Of a stretch of 64,000 bases of DNA, positions 36,257 through 46,214 are shown in pieces. Both the position numbers and the translations under genes were made by a program. How positions within the stretch are numbered: the first letter of the stretch is position 1; each line of letters starts with the position of its first letter. Source of the DNA: Micromonospora sp. HNM0581. GTDB taxonomy: Bacteria > Actinomycetota > Actinomycetes > Mycobacteriales > Micromonosporaceae. Below the pieces are notes generated by a model that worked only from the letters and a program-made list of their open reading frames with translations, was not told the DNA's origin and did no database searches. The stretch spans positions 1-64,000 of the forward strand of contig NZ_JAASAD010000009.1 of assembly GCF_012726175.1 (NCBI RefSeq). The letters are read 5' to 3'.

Positions 36257-37608
36257 CTGTTCAGGCCTATGGCGGGGCCGGGGTCAATCGGTCCATCGTC
36301 GTCGGGTGGAATCACTATAGGGGGGACGCCGCTTGCGGTGTTCCAAGGGTCGTCCTGGCTCCACTTACGTGCACCTCTGTTGATGGACACCGAATGCGTA
36401 TATTGCCCTTTTTGTTCGCCTGCCGCCGTCACTCGATATGCGCCGGGTGGGCTCCCATTCGAAGGGTAAAGAGGAATGCCCTCTATGCCTCTACCTCCGC
36501 CCGGTCTAGAACCGGCACCCCCGGTGGGGGCTGTTCCTGCTGCTCCGCCGCCGATCAAGCCGCCGAATGGCTGGGTTGGCCTGGCGGATGCATTGTGTGA
36601 GGTTGGATGGTCAAGGCTTGCGGCCGGTGGTCCGCCGATTAGGCCACTAGTTGGTGTAGAGCGGACCGGGGTAGCCCCCGTAACCTTTGGTGGCTGCCTG
36701 GCTGGAAACCCGCGAATATCATGATCATTCTTAGAGATTATTGGCTTTCTATTATCGCTCGGCAAGGCCGTCGGGGAGGAATCCGTGGTGGTGTCGAGGT
36801 GTGGAATTGTGCCAGTTGGTTTAGCGGATGGAGGGTTGCTCGGAAATGACGATCTCCGAGCGGTCGAACTTTGGGCATTTTCACCCGTCTGGGTTGGCTC
36901 AACCCGAGGTGGTTTTGCAAGTAGTTTACCGGCGGCTGGTGCCGGGGCGGTCGGAACTGGAACGATAGGATTAATTAAGGGGGGTGGGCTGCTCGTCGCA
37001 TACACATCCGGATCGCTCGTCTGGATGCTGGTGCGGGGAGTAAGTGGAGGGTGGCGGAGTTGGGTTTGGGCTTGTTGGAGTTCGATGCTCAGGCCGTACA
37101 TGATGTTGCGGGCTTGAACGTTCAACCGTTCCAGCTCGGCATCGGTGACCGGTGGATGGATAGCGCGGCTGGCGGCGGCGGCTTTCGGGTCGGCGGCGGT
37201 CTGTTCCCATGACCGCTTCTGTTGCAGTTTGTCGGCGTACTCTTCGTGGATTTCTTCGATTTTGGCTCGGCTGCTGCTGAGGGCCTGGGTCGCAGCGGAG
37301 AGGGCTGTCTGGTTGGTCGCGGCGGCGTCGCGCGTATGGTTCACCTGGTCGATCAGCTCGTTGAGCTTGGCGAGGTAGGCGTGGGAGGCCGCGTTGGTCT
37401 CCGGTGGCCAGGCGTGGGCCAGGTGCTCGCGGTAGGTCCGCAGCCGTTCGAGGTGTTGTCCGGCCAGTTCGGCGATTTTGCGCCAGCCTGCGACGTGCCG
37501 CCAGTGGTTGTCGGTGTGGTGGCCGTGCAGGCAGGCCCACATGTCGGCAACGTTCATCAGATGCCAGTCGGTGAGGCCGCCGCTGCGGCCGATGCCCGGT
37601 TCCCTCAC
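36253..37608 (-). CDS. PPE/WXG-like proline-rich protein of the mycosin cassette
   Basis: 451 residues, no signal peptide. The N-terminal ~170 residues are helical with a WXG100/PPE-like character: HWRHVAGWRKIAELAGQHLE, then HLAHAWPPETNAASHAYLAKL, then a coiled coil through QQKRSWEQ. A long Pro/Ser/Thr/Gly-rich disordered region follows (~200-400). The C-terminus ends KWSQDDPWNTASGVPPIVIP, a Trp-rich conserved-looking tail. It overlaps its neighbours by GTGA on both sides. The likely role is an ESX substrate or a partner processed by the mycosin (inference). The low-complexity half is AT-rich relative to the genome. Confidence 0.75.
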   Translation of the reverse strand: MREPGIGRSGGLTDWHLMNVADMWACLHGHHTDNHWRHVAGWRKIAELAGQHLERLRTYREHLAHAWPPETNAASHAYLAKLNELIDQVNHTRDAAATNQTALSAATQALSSSRAKIEEIHEEYADKLQQKRSWEQTAADPKAAAASRAIHPPVTDAELERLNVQARNIMYGLSIELQQAQTQLRHPPLTPRTSIQTSDPDVYATSSPPPLINPIVPVPTAPAPAAGKLLAKPPRVEPTQTGENAQSSTARRSSFPSNPPSAKPTGTIPHLDTTTDSSPTALPSDNRKPIISKNDHDIRGFPARQPPKVTGATPVRSTPTSGLIGGPPAASLDHPTSHNASARPTQPFGGLIGGGAAGTAPTGGAGSRPGGGRGIEGIPLYPSNGSPPGAYRVTAAGEQKGQYTHSVSINRGARKWSQDDPWNTASGVPPIVIPPDDDGPIDPGPAIGLNR

Positions 37609-38108
37609 GGCGCCACCACCGGGTTGGTGTTGTCGTTGCCGGTGGGGTCGGTGAGTGACGGCGAACCGACGGTCGGTGGTGGCGGTGGAGCGGTCGGCCT
37701 GAGTGCGTCGTCGACATCTCGTGTGGGCCCGCCGTACTGCCCGAATGCCCGGTGAACGTCGGCCACCCGGGCGGCGGAGAACGCGTCGGTGTCGGCGTAC
37801 TGCTCGGCCACGAGTTTGGCGGCGTCCGCAAGGAGACCAGTGGCGTCACCGACGCCCCAGACCGCGTTGGTCGTCGCCTGTTGGGTTTCCCAATGGGTAC
37901 GCATGAACTGCACCAGCTCGATGAACGCGTCGGCCGGGTTGGGGACTGCGGTGAGCATGTCGTCGGCGATGTACGGCAGGTGCGGGGCGTAACTGCTCTC
38001 CACATCGGCGCGAAGCCGGTCGGCGAAGTCCTGTAGCTGACGGATGTCGGCCTCGACGCCCCCAGAACCTCGTAGCCAGGATGCTTGCCGATCCTCCTCA
38101 GGGATCAT
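37605..38108 (-). CDS. Small WXG100-like protein of the mycosin cassette
   Basis: A 167-residue helical protein: IRQLQDFADRLRADVESSYAP, then LVQFMRTHWETQQATTNAVWG and a third helix, with a Pro-rich tail (RPTAPPPPPTVGSPS). This is the size and helix pattern of ESX-associated WXG100/PE-like partners, though no strict WXG is visible. ATG 38108 is chosen because GGGAGG lies five bases upstream; TTG 38120 also opens the frame. It starts the three-gene cassette and overlaps the next gene by GTGA, so it probably pairs with the PPE-like product. Confidence 0.7.
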   Translation of the reverse strand: MIPEEDRQASWLRGSGGVEADIRQLQDFADRLRADVESSYAPHLPYIADDMLTAVPNPADAFIELVQFMRTHWETQQATTNAVWGVGDATGLLADAAKLVAEQYADTDAFSAARVADVHRAFGQYGGPTRDVDDALRPTAPPPPPTVGSPSLTDPTGNDNTNPVVAP

Positions 38109-38209
38109 CGGCCCTCCCAATCTGTCACGGGCTCGCTCCCCTGGGTGAGATTAGACGGTGAACGCCCCCTGCGGCAGCCCCGGACACCGCTGCCGCCAAC
38201 CAGACTGGG

Positions 38210-38422
38210 TCAGCGTGGCAGGCAGGAGACGCGCCACGCGCCGGCACCGGGCGTCGGCGCCGCACCCGTCGGGCGGCCACTGCGCGCCCACACCGACGGC
38301 GGGTCCGGCGCAGGCCGGGCTGCGGGACGCGACCGTACGGCTACCACGCCCACCAGCGCGGCCAGTTCCTCGGCGCTCGGCACGCCGCGTACGACCCGGA
38401 ACAGCGGCTCTTCGGCAGACAT
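38210..38422 (-). CDS. accE: Acyl-CoA carboxylase epsilon subunit
   Basis: A 70-residue protein with the epsilon signature: PLFRVVRGVPSAEELAALVGV at the start, a variable middle, and the terminal PGAGAWRVSCLPR. Actinobacterial epsilon subunits bind the beta subunit (AccD) and stimulate the carboxylase. In mycobacteria accE5 follows accD5 directly; here it is ~3.7 kb away, separated by a kinase and a peptidase gene on the other strand. TAACCT lies six bases before the ATG, so it probably has its own leaderless promoter. Confidence 0.85.
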   Translation of the reverse strand: MSAEEPLFRVVRGVPSAEELAALVGVVAVRSRPAARPAPDPPSVWARSGRPTGAAPTPGAGAWRVSCLPR

Positions 38423-38514
38423 GACCTCAGGTTACGCGTGGGTGAGGCGAACCTTCATCGCACAGTGGCGTGCCGGCGGTGTGACCGTCCGCGCTGCCGG
38501 GTACCGTCTCAGCG
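38423..38514. promoter_or_regulatory. Divergent leaderless promoters of accE and the second kinase
   Basis: On the minus strand TAACCT (38429-38434) is six bases from the accE ATG. On the plus strand TACCGT (38502-38507) is seven bases from the kinase ATG. Neither start has a convincing Shine-Dalgarno sequence at proper distance, apart from GAGGTC abutting accE. Confidence 0.5.
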
Positions 38515-40917
38515 ATGTCAGAAGCTGCCCCCCCACTCGTCGCCGACCGGTACCGGCTGCTCTCGCCGCTCGGTCAGGGCGGCATGGGTCGGGTATGGAA
38601 GGCGCGCGACGAGGTGCTGCACCGCGACGTCGCGATCAAGGAGCTGGTGCCGCCGCCGGGCCTGACCAGCGACGAGCGTCGCGAGATGCGCGAACGTTCG
38701 CTGCGCGAGGCACGCGCCATCGCCCGGCTCAACAACATCAACGTGGTACGCATTTTCGACGTGCTCCGCACCGACGGCGATCCGTGGATCGTCATGGAGT
38801 ACGTGGCGTCCCGGTCGTTGCAGGACACCATCGCCGAGGACGGCCCGGTGTCGCCGGCGCGTGCCGTGGAGATCGGTCTGGGTGTGCTGAACGCGTTGAA
38901 GGCCGCGCACAAGGTCGGCATCATGCACCGCGACGTCAAGCCCGGCAACGTGTTGCTCGGCATCGACTCTCGGGTGGTGCTGACCGACTTCGGCCTGGCC
39001 ACGATTCCCGGCGATCCGAACGTCACCCGTACCGGCATGGTGCTCGGCTCGCCCGCGTACATCGCGCCGGAGCGCGCCCGGGACGGCACGTTCGGCCCGG
39101 AGGCCGACCTGTGGTCGCTCGGTGCCACCCTGTACGCCGCAGTGGAAGGCAAGTCCCCCTTCGCGCGCCCCTCGGCGATCAGCACCCTGGCCGCGCTGGC
39201 CACCGAGCCGGTGCCGCCGGCCCGCAACGCCGGCCCGCTCAAGCAGGTGCTCGCCGGGCTGCTGCGTAAGGACCCGCAGGAGCGGATCACCGCCGAGTCG
39301 GCGGAGCGCATGCTGCGCCGGGCCAGTGGGCGCCGGGCCCGGGGCATCTCGCTGCTCGACGGCGTACGCCGGCCCGGGCCGAACGGACCGCGCGAGCCGC
39401 GCCTACCGTTGGTGCCTGCGCCGCGTCCCTCCGGTGAGCGGCCGTCGATCCCGGTCACCCCGCCGGCACCTCGTACGCCACCCACCTCCGGGCTGGCCGG
39501 TGGCGCGGCGGCAACCGGTGCCGCAGCCGACAGTTCGACAGGTACCCAGCCCGGCTCGGCCGCCGACCCGACGACGAAGGTCGCCGGGGCCGATGCCGCG
39601 CCGACGGCCAACGTCGCCGGTGCGAGCGGTAGCTCCGGTGCCGACCCGACGGCGCAGGTCTCACCGACCAGCCCGGTGGACGCCGCCCCGGACGACCTGG
39701 ACAACGGCCGGTCCGGTACTGCCACGTCGAAACCGGCCGGCGAACGGGACACCGCTGCGGGTACCGCCTCGACCGCTGGTGCAGCAGCCGGCGGGCAGGG
39801 GGAAGGCACCGCCGACGGGCAGGCCGTGCCCCCGAACGACCACATCGGAACGGACGCCACAGTCGGCGACCGGACCGACCCGAGCCCGACGGGTCCGGGC
39901 GTCGACGCGACGGAGACCGGCGTAACGGCTGGCGAGGCTCACCCTGGGGCCGCCGCGCCGGCAGGCCCGGCCGCGACGAACACCGACGCCACGGAGAGCA
40001 CCGGCACCGCGGGCGAGTCCGCCGCAGCGACGCCAACCGCGACGGAGGCCGGCACGACCGGTGGCGGGGCCGCGCAGGCGGATCGGCCGGCGGTCGAGGG
40101 TACGCGGCGTCCGTCGCAGCCGACCTCGGCCATGCCGGCGGCACCGGTGAGCCCGGCCCCGACCCGGGGAAACGTCTTCAAGGCCGGCCAGTTCCGTTCC
40201 GAGCGGACCCGGCGTGCGGTGCTCGTTGGCGCCTTGGTGGCGCTGCTGCTGCTCGGTCTGGTGGTGGCGGTACCGCTGCTCACCAGCGGCGACGAGGACG
40301 GCGGTACCCTGCCTCCCACCGCCGGCACCAGCAGCGCACCGCCGCCGGCCAGCTCGGAGCCGGCCGTCCCACCGAGTGACGCGCCCGCCAGCCCGTCGGC
40401 GTCACCCAGCCCGTCGGCGTCACCTAGCCCGTCGTCCTCGCCGAGTCCTGCGCAAACCGCCGGTGGCCTGCCCGAGGGCTGGACGCTGCGGACCGACCCG
40501 GTGGGCTTCAAGCTGCCGGTACCCGACGACTGGCGACGCAGCGCTGGCCGTACCTCGATCACCTACCGGGATCCGAACGGCGTCAGCTTGCTGCTGATCG
40601 ACCGGACCGACACGCCGAAGGACGATGCCGAGGCAGACTGGAGACGCATCGAGCCGGACCGGAAGAATGTCCGTGGCGTGCAAGACTACCGGCTGATCGG
40701 CATCTCGTCGTTCGACTGCAAGTGGCGGACCTGCGCCGACTGGGACTGGTATCAAACCCGCGACGGCGTCGAACTCCGGGTCCGCAACCGTGCCTTCGTC
40801 CCCGCCAGCAATCGCGGCTTCGCCCTGCGCTGGGAGGTGCCGAACCGGGAGTGGGACGCCCGACTCGACGACTTCGAGATGATTTTCCGGGAGTTCGTGC
40901 CGGACCGTCAGGACTGA
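38515..40917 (+). CDS. Receptor-type serine/threonine protein kinase with extracytoplasmic domain
   Basis: An 800-residue kinase. Catalytic domain (~10-275): Gly loop LGQGGMGRVW, Lys42 (VAIKE), HRD 138-140, DFG 158-160 and GSPAYIAPERA. A ~290-residue Ala/Thr/Pro-rich linker follows (VAGASGSSGADPTAQV and similar). The membrane segment is 567-587 (VLVGALVALLLLGLVVAVPLL), then SPSASPSPSAS repeats, then an outside domain (~655-800) with LPEGWTLRTDPVGFKLPVP, YRDPNGVSLL and a CKWRTC pair. That domain resembles the outside part of the 16.3 kb kinase. It sits between accE and the M50 peptidase, interrupting the carboxylase locus. Confidence 0.93.
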   Translation: MSEAAPPLVADRYRLLSPLGQGGMGRVWKARDEVLHRDVAIKELVPPPGLTSDERREMRERSLREARAIARLNNINVVRIFDVLRTDGDPWIVMEYVASRSLQDTIAEDGPVSPARAVEIGLGVLNALKAAHKVGIMHRDVKPGNVLLGIDSRVVLTDFGLATIPGDPNVTRTGMVLGSPAYIAPERARDGTFGPEADLWSLGATLYAAVEGKSPFARPSAISTLAALATEPVPPARNAGPLKQVLAGLLRKDPQERITAESAERMLRRASGRRARGISLLDGVRRPGPNGPREPRLPLVPAPRPSGERPSIPVTPPAPRTPPTSGLAGGAAATGAAADSSTGTQPGSAADPTTKVAGADAAPTANVAGASGSSGADPTAQVSPTSPVDAAPDDLDNGRSGTATSKPAGERDTAAGTASTAGAAAGGQGEGTADGQAVPPNDHIGTDATVGDRTDPSPTGPGVDATETGVTAGEAHPGAAAPAGPAATNTDATESTGTAGESAAATPTATEAGTTGGGAAQADRPAVEGTRRPSQPTSAMPAAPVSPAPTRGNVFKAGQFRSERTRRAVLVGALVALLLLGLVVAVPLLTSGDEDGGTLPPTAGTSSAPPPASSEPAVPPSDAPASPSASPSPSASPSPSSSPSPAQTAGGLPEGWTLRTDPVGFKLPVPDDWRRSAGRTSITYRDPNGVSLLLIDRTDTPKDDAEADWRRIEPDRKNVRGVQDYRLIGISSFDCKWRTCADWDWYQTRDGVELRVRNRAFVPASNRGFALRWEVPNREWDARLDDFEMIFREFVPDRQD

Positions 40918-41257
40918 TCGACAGGCATGGCCTCCGGCCGTTCGACCATGCTGAGCCTGGTGACGCTCGCCGGGGCCGCGTTCGCCGGCCGGCACCTCAC
41001 CCGCCGGGGCAGTGTGTCCCGCAGCGCGGGGATGAGTGTGCCTGTCACGTTGGCCGCACGGCGGCGGGCCTGAGATTCGTGGTCACGCACGGCCCGGCGA
41101 CAGCGGTCCGAGTGCGGCACGACGGCAGCCTGACGCCAGCTCCGAGCGAAGGACGCCCTCAGTTTCACACGAGATGACCGGTTGGCCCGCGACCGACACC
41201 GGAACGCCCACCCGGCTCGGCGCCGGCGACGGAACGTGGGCGGTAGGCTCCCGCCTC
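40918..41257. other. Intergenic region with no convincing gene
   Basis: 340 bases between the kinase and M50 genes. A 48-codon frame from ATG 40927 (begins MASGRSTMLSLVTLAGAAFA) has a hydrophobic start but no ribosome site and no recognised family. A TAGGCT -10 hexamer (41244-41249) serves the M50 gene. Confidence 0.4.
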
Positions 41258-41998
41258 ATGGTGTCGATCGAGGGCATGACCGAGTTCTGGGACCGCCTGC
41301 TCGGCGCGCAGCCCGATCCGCCTCCGCTGCTGGTGGTGCTCACCGGGTTGGTCGCGCTGCTCGTCGTGGTCACCCGACTGCCGTGGCGGATCGCCCGAAA
41401 CGCGATCACCATCGCCCACGAGGGCGGTCACGCGCTCGTCGCCGTACTCACCGGACGCAAGCTGCACGGCATCCGGCTGCACTCGGACACATCCGGCCTG
41501 ACCCTGTCCGCCGGGCGGCCCACCGGCCCCGGCATGGTGCTCACCCTGCTCGCCGGATACCTGGCCCCGCCCCTGGTGGGCCTGGGTGGGGCATGGTTGC
41601 TCGCCGGCAACCGCATCACCCTGCTGCTGTGGATCGCGGTGATCCTGCTGCTGGCCATGCTGGTGATGATCCGAAATCTTTACGGTGCGTTGACGCTTGT
41701 GGTCACCGGCGGCGCGGTGCTCGCCGTCTCCTGGTACGCCAGCCCTCAGGTGCAGGCCGCCTTCGCGTGGACCGGGGTGTGGTTCCTGCTGCTCGGTGGC
41801 GTACGCCCGGTGGTGGAGTTGCAGCGGCTGCGTGCGCGGCGCGGCATGCCGGCCTCCGACGCCGACCAGTTGGCCGGGATCACCCCGCTGCCGGCGTTCT
41901 TCTGGGTGGTCCTCTTCGGTTTGGTGAACCTCGCCGTGCTGACGGCCGGCGGCCTGATGCTGGCCGGCCCGCTACTCGCCGAGGCCGGCCTCACCTGA
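41258..41998 (+). CDS. M50-family membrane metallopeptidase
   Basis: A 246-residue integral membrane protein with the zinc motif HEGGH at residues 54-58 (AHEGGHALVAVLTGRKL), followed by GLTLSAGRPTGPG and five or so hydrophobic helices. It matches the M50B-like site-2-type peptidases of actinobacteria. The usual LDG-type third-ligand motif is not obvious; VVELQRLRARRGMP may mark its place. ATG 41258 is eight bases after TAGGCT, so probably leaderless. It lies downstream of a receptor kinase gene; a functional link (regulated intramembrane proteolysis) is conjecture. Confidence 0.82.
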   Translation: MVSIEGMTEFWDRLLGAQPDPPPLLVVLTGLVALLVVVTRLPWRIARNAITIAHEGGHALVAVLTGRKLHGIRLHSDTSGLTLSAGRPTGPGMVLTLLAGYLAPPLVGLGGAWLLAGNRITLLLWIAVILLLAMLVMIRNLYGALTLVVTGGAVLAVSWYASPQVQAAFAWTGVWFLLLGGVRPVVELQRLRARRGMPASDADQLAGITPLPAFFWVVLFGLVNLAVLTAGGLMLAGPLLAEAGLT

Positions 41999-42161
41999 TT
42001 TCGTCGGCCGGGCGGCAACCTGCCTGTCACGCCGGTGAGAGTCAGTCGGAGCTGCGCCGGCTGGTGACCGTGGCAGCCGACCGGCTCTGCGTCGCTGTCA
42101 ACCCACCGTGCTGGCGGGCCCTCCCGACGCGCTGGCAAACGAGAGAGCCCGGTCGTGGCAC

Positions 42162-43745
<1,584 letters not shown>

Positions 43746-43820
43746 CCTGGGAATATAACGATGGTTCAGGCCGCCGCCGCTGTGCACTGCGCCTCAACTA
43801 CCGACCCGTAGGCTGGTGGG
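43746..43820. promoter_or_regulatory. Divergent leaderless promoters of accD and birA
   Basis: TATATT on the minus strand (43752-43757, six bases before the accD GTG) and TAGGCT on the plus strand (43809-43814, six bases before the birA GTG). The gap between the two starts is only 75 bases, so the promoters may interfere or be co-regulated. Confidence 0.55.
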
Positions 43821-44696
43821 GTGCCGGGTTCGCCGTACACCGACCTTGATCGTCCACCGCTGTCGGTGGCCCGGCTGCGTCGGGCGCTCGTCGCGCCGTA
43901 CGGCCCGTGGTCCCGGCTGGAGTTGCGCACGGAGACCGGCTCTACGAACGCCGATGTCGCTGAGGCTGCGCGGGCCGGGGAACCGGAGGGTCTGGTCGTG
44001 GTGGCCGAACGGCAGACCGCCGGCCGGGGCCGGCGCGGGCGGGTCTGGCAGTCGCCGCCGCGTGCCGGCATCGCCACCAGTGTGCTGCTGCGGCCCGGTG
44101 AGGCGGTGCCGGCTCGGGGTTGGTCGCCGGCACCACCTGCGGGGTACGGCTGGCTGCCGTTGCTGGCCGGTGTGGCGCTGGCCGAGGCGGTGACCCTGTT
44201 GGCTGAGGTGGACGCGACCCTGAAGTGGCCGAACGATCTGCTCATCGGGGGTGCCAAGTGCGCCGGGATCCTGGCCGAGGGGGTGCCCGGTCCGGGGCTG
44301 AGTGATCTGCCGGCCGTCGTCGTCGGTATCGGGCTGAACGTGACGCTGCGCGCCGACGAGCTGCCGGAGCATCCGACCGGTCTGCCGGCCACCTCGCTGC
44401 GACTGTCCGGCGCGGTGGCCACGGACCGCGATCCGCTGCTGCGGGCCCTGCTCCGGTCGGTCGCCGACTGGTACGCCAGGTGGCGGGATGCCGGCGGGGA
44501 CGCGGCGGCCAGTGGACTACGTGAGGCGTACCTGGCGTTGTGCGGCACCGTCGGCCGGGAGGTACGCGCCCTGCTCCCTGACGGTACGGACGTCTTCGGC
44601 ACCGCCACCGGCGTCGACGGTGACGGTCAGCTCGTCCTCACCACCCCCTCCGGTCCGCGTTCCCTGGCTGCCGCCGACCTCCGTCACCTCCGCTGA
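43821..44696 (+). CDS. birA: Biotin--[acetyl-CoA-carboxylase] ligase
   Basis: A 291-residue ligase attaching biotin to the BCCP lysine of the carboxylase alpha chain. Motifs: ETGSTNADVAEAAR, biotin loop ERQTAGRGRRGRVWQSP, LKWPNDLLIGGAKCAGIL, GIGLNVTL, and a C-terminal domain with GTATGVDGDGQLVL. There is no N-terminal DNA-binding HTH, so it is a group I ligase and not the biotin repressor. Divergent from accD, as in mycobacteria. GTG start, leaderless type. Confidence 0.95.
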   Translation: MPGSPYTDLDRPPLSVARLRRALVAPYGPWSRLELRTETGSTNADVAEAARAGEPEGLVVVAERQTAGRGRRGRVWQSPPRAGIATSVLLRPGEAVPARGWSPAPPAGYGWLPLLAGVALAEAVTLLAEVDATLKWPNDLLIGGAKCAGILAEGVPGPGLSDLPAVVVGIGLNVTLRADELPEHPTGLPATSLRLSGAVATDRDPLLRALLRSVADWYARWRDAGGDAAASGLREAYLALCGTVGREVRALLPDGTDVFGTATGVDGDGQLVLTTPSGPRSLAAADLRHLR

Positions 44697-44715
44697 CCGG
44701 CCCCGCCCACGCTGC

Positions 44716-44740
44716 TGTATTCGGGGCCACCCCGAATACA
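44716..44740. terminator. Perfect 11-bp hairpin after birA
   Basis: TGTATTCGGGG (44716-44726), loop CCA, CCCCGAATACA (44730-44740), 20 bases after the birA stop. The AT-rich outer arm is unusual in this genome. It may be a terminator or a copy of a dispersed palindrome. Confidence 0.7.
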
Positions 44741-44849
44741 CGACCTTGCAGCCGGGCCGGGGGTCGGGGGTAACGAGCCGCGTGGCGGATGCGGGGCGGT
44801 GGCGGTGGGGGGTTACGGTCTGCGCGTCCGTTCCTGCGAGGAGGTTTCC

Positions 44850-45407
44850 GTGGCGTTCCCCGAGGACGTGCTCAGCGAGGATGAGCATGTCGTGCTGCAC
44901 CTGCATCCGCACTGGAAGGCGCTGGTCCGGCCGGTGGCGGTGCTGGTGCTCGCCGTCACCGCGGTGGTGGTCGGCGTACTGTTCCTGCCCTCTGGCGGGG
45001 GCGGGTCGGTGACCCTCGCGGTGCTCGGCGGGCTGGCCCTGCTGGCCGTGCTGGTGCTGGCGGTGTGGCCGTACGTCTCCTGGCGCACCACGCACTACCT
45101 CTTCACCAACGAGCGGGTCGTGCTTCAGCACGGCGTCCTGTCCCGGGAGCGTCGGGACATCCCGCTGAGCCGGGTCAACGACCATTCGATGAGCCAGCGG
45201 CTCGCCGGTCGGGTGCTCGGCTACGGCACCCTCACCATCGAGTCGGCTGGTGAGCGCGGGCAGTCCGTGCTGCACGACGTGCCGAAGGTGGACCGGGTGC
45301 AGACGAAGCTCTACGAGCTGGTGGAGGCGTTCCACGACCGGCATTCGCTCGGTGAGGACGAACTGCGCGAGGTACTCAGCGAGCGCGACAAGAGCGCCGG
45401 GGCGTAG
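44850..45407 (+). CDS. PH domain-containing membrane protein
   Basis: A 185-residue protein with two hydrophobic segments (LVLAVTAVVVGVLFLP and VLGGLALLAVLVLAVWPYV) followed by a bacterial PH (bPH2) domain: TTHYLFTNERVVLQHGVLSRERRDIPLSRV, then GYGTLTIESAGERGQ. GTG 44850 has GAGGAGG upstream. In mycobacteria a membrane PH-type gene sits beside birA too (Rv3278c; recollection), so the neighbourhood is conserved. Function unknown; bPH domains are thought to mediate membrane or protein binding. Confidence 0.87.
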   Translation: MAFPEDVLSEDEHVVLHLHPHWKALVRPVAVLVLAVTAVVVGVLFLPSGGGGSVTLAVLGGLALLAVLVLAVWPYVSWRTTHYLFTNERVVLQHGVLSRERRDIPLSRVNDHSMSQRLAGRVLGYGTLTIESAGERGQSVLHDVPKVDRVQTKLYELVEAFHDRHSLGEDELREVLSERDKSAGA

Positions 45408-45449
45408 CGCCGGGGCCGGTCGACCGGGACCAGTCTGTGCCGGCGACGG

Positions 45450-46151
45450 TCAGCGGCGGCGGGAGCGGCGGCGGGCCGGAGCTGGCTGCAACTGGGCAGC
45501 CAGCTCCGCCTCCAGTTCGGCGTCCAACGCCGCCGTCAGCGGGGCCTCGTCGGGCAGTGTCGCGTTCCTCGGCTGCAGCGGTCGGGGAGCCGCCCCGGGC
45601 TTCTGCTTCTCTTCCAGCTCCGTCACCGACTCGGCCAACTCGGCTACCGGGTCCATCCCGGCCATGGTGTCCCACTCGTCGCGGGGCAGGCCGTGCCACT
45701 GCGTCGCCTCGGCGGGTGCGGCTGGCTGGAAGACGAAGGTGCGGTACGACCAGAAGCGGAACAGGGTCGCGAGCACCACGCCACCGGTCTTCGCGATGTT
45801 GAGCGCCAGCAACCCGGTCACTCCCAGCCCGTACTTGGCGACGGCGAGCACACCGAGTTCGATGAGCAGCCCCGCACCGTTGAAAAGGAAAAACAGGGCG
45901 TATTCTCGCTGCATCGCCGATTTCGGACGATCGCGGTACGTCCAGTGCCGATTCATCAGATAGGACGTGATGGTGGCGACGATGGTGGCGACGATGGTGG
46001 CCTTGAGTTGGCCGTCGACGAAAATCGTGAGCGCCAGCGCGTTGAACACGGCGTAATTGATGACCGTGTTGACGCCGCCGACCAGACCGAATTTGAGTGC
46101 CTCGTGGATGAACTTCTGCCAGCGCTCAGGCAGCAGACGGACGAGAGGCAT
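45450..46151 (-). CDS. GtrA family membrane protein (long, with C-terminal tail)
   Basis: A 233-residue protein with a four-helix GtrA domain: FIHEALKFGLVGGVNTVINYA, TSYLMNRHWTYRD, a third helix, and FRFWSYRTFVF. A charged Pro/Ala/Arg-rich C-terminal tail of ~75 residues follows. GtrA proteins help flip polyprenyl-linked sugars, or scaffold glycosyltransferases, in arabinogalactan or O-antigen-type pathways. ATG 46151 is seven bases after TAAGGT on the minus strand. Its paralogue lies directly upstream. Confidence 0.9.
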   Translation of the reverse strand: MPLVRLLPERWQKFIHEALKFGLVGGVNTVINYAVFNALALTIFVDGQLKATIVATIVATITSYLMNRHWTYRDRPKSAMQREYALFFLFNGAGLLIELGVLAVAKYGLGVTGLLALNIAKTGGVVLATLFRFWSYRTFVFQPAAPAEATQWHGLPRDEWDTMAGMDPVAELAESVTELEEKQKPGAAPRPLQPRNATLPDEAPLTAALDAELEAELAAQLQPAPARRRSRRR

Positions 46152-46214
46152 GTGCAACACCTTAGGGCTGTGGGTCGGGGTCGGCTGGCTCCGACCGGAC
46201 GGGTGGGCGGCAGG

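Noticed and set aside
40927..41073. 48-codon ORF in the gap before the M50 gene
   Set aside because: No ribosome site, promoter or recognised family.
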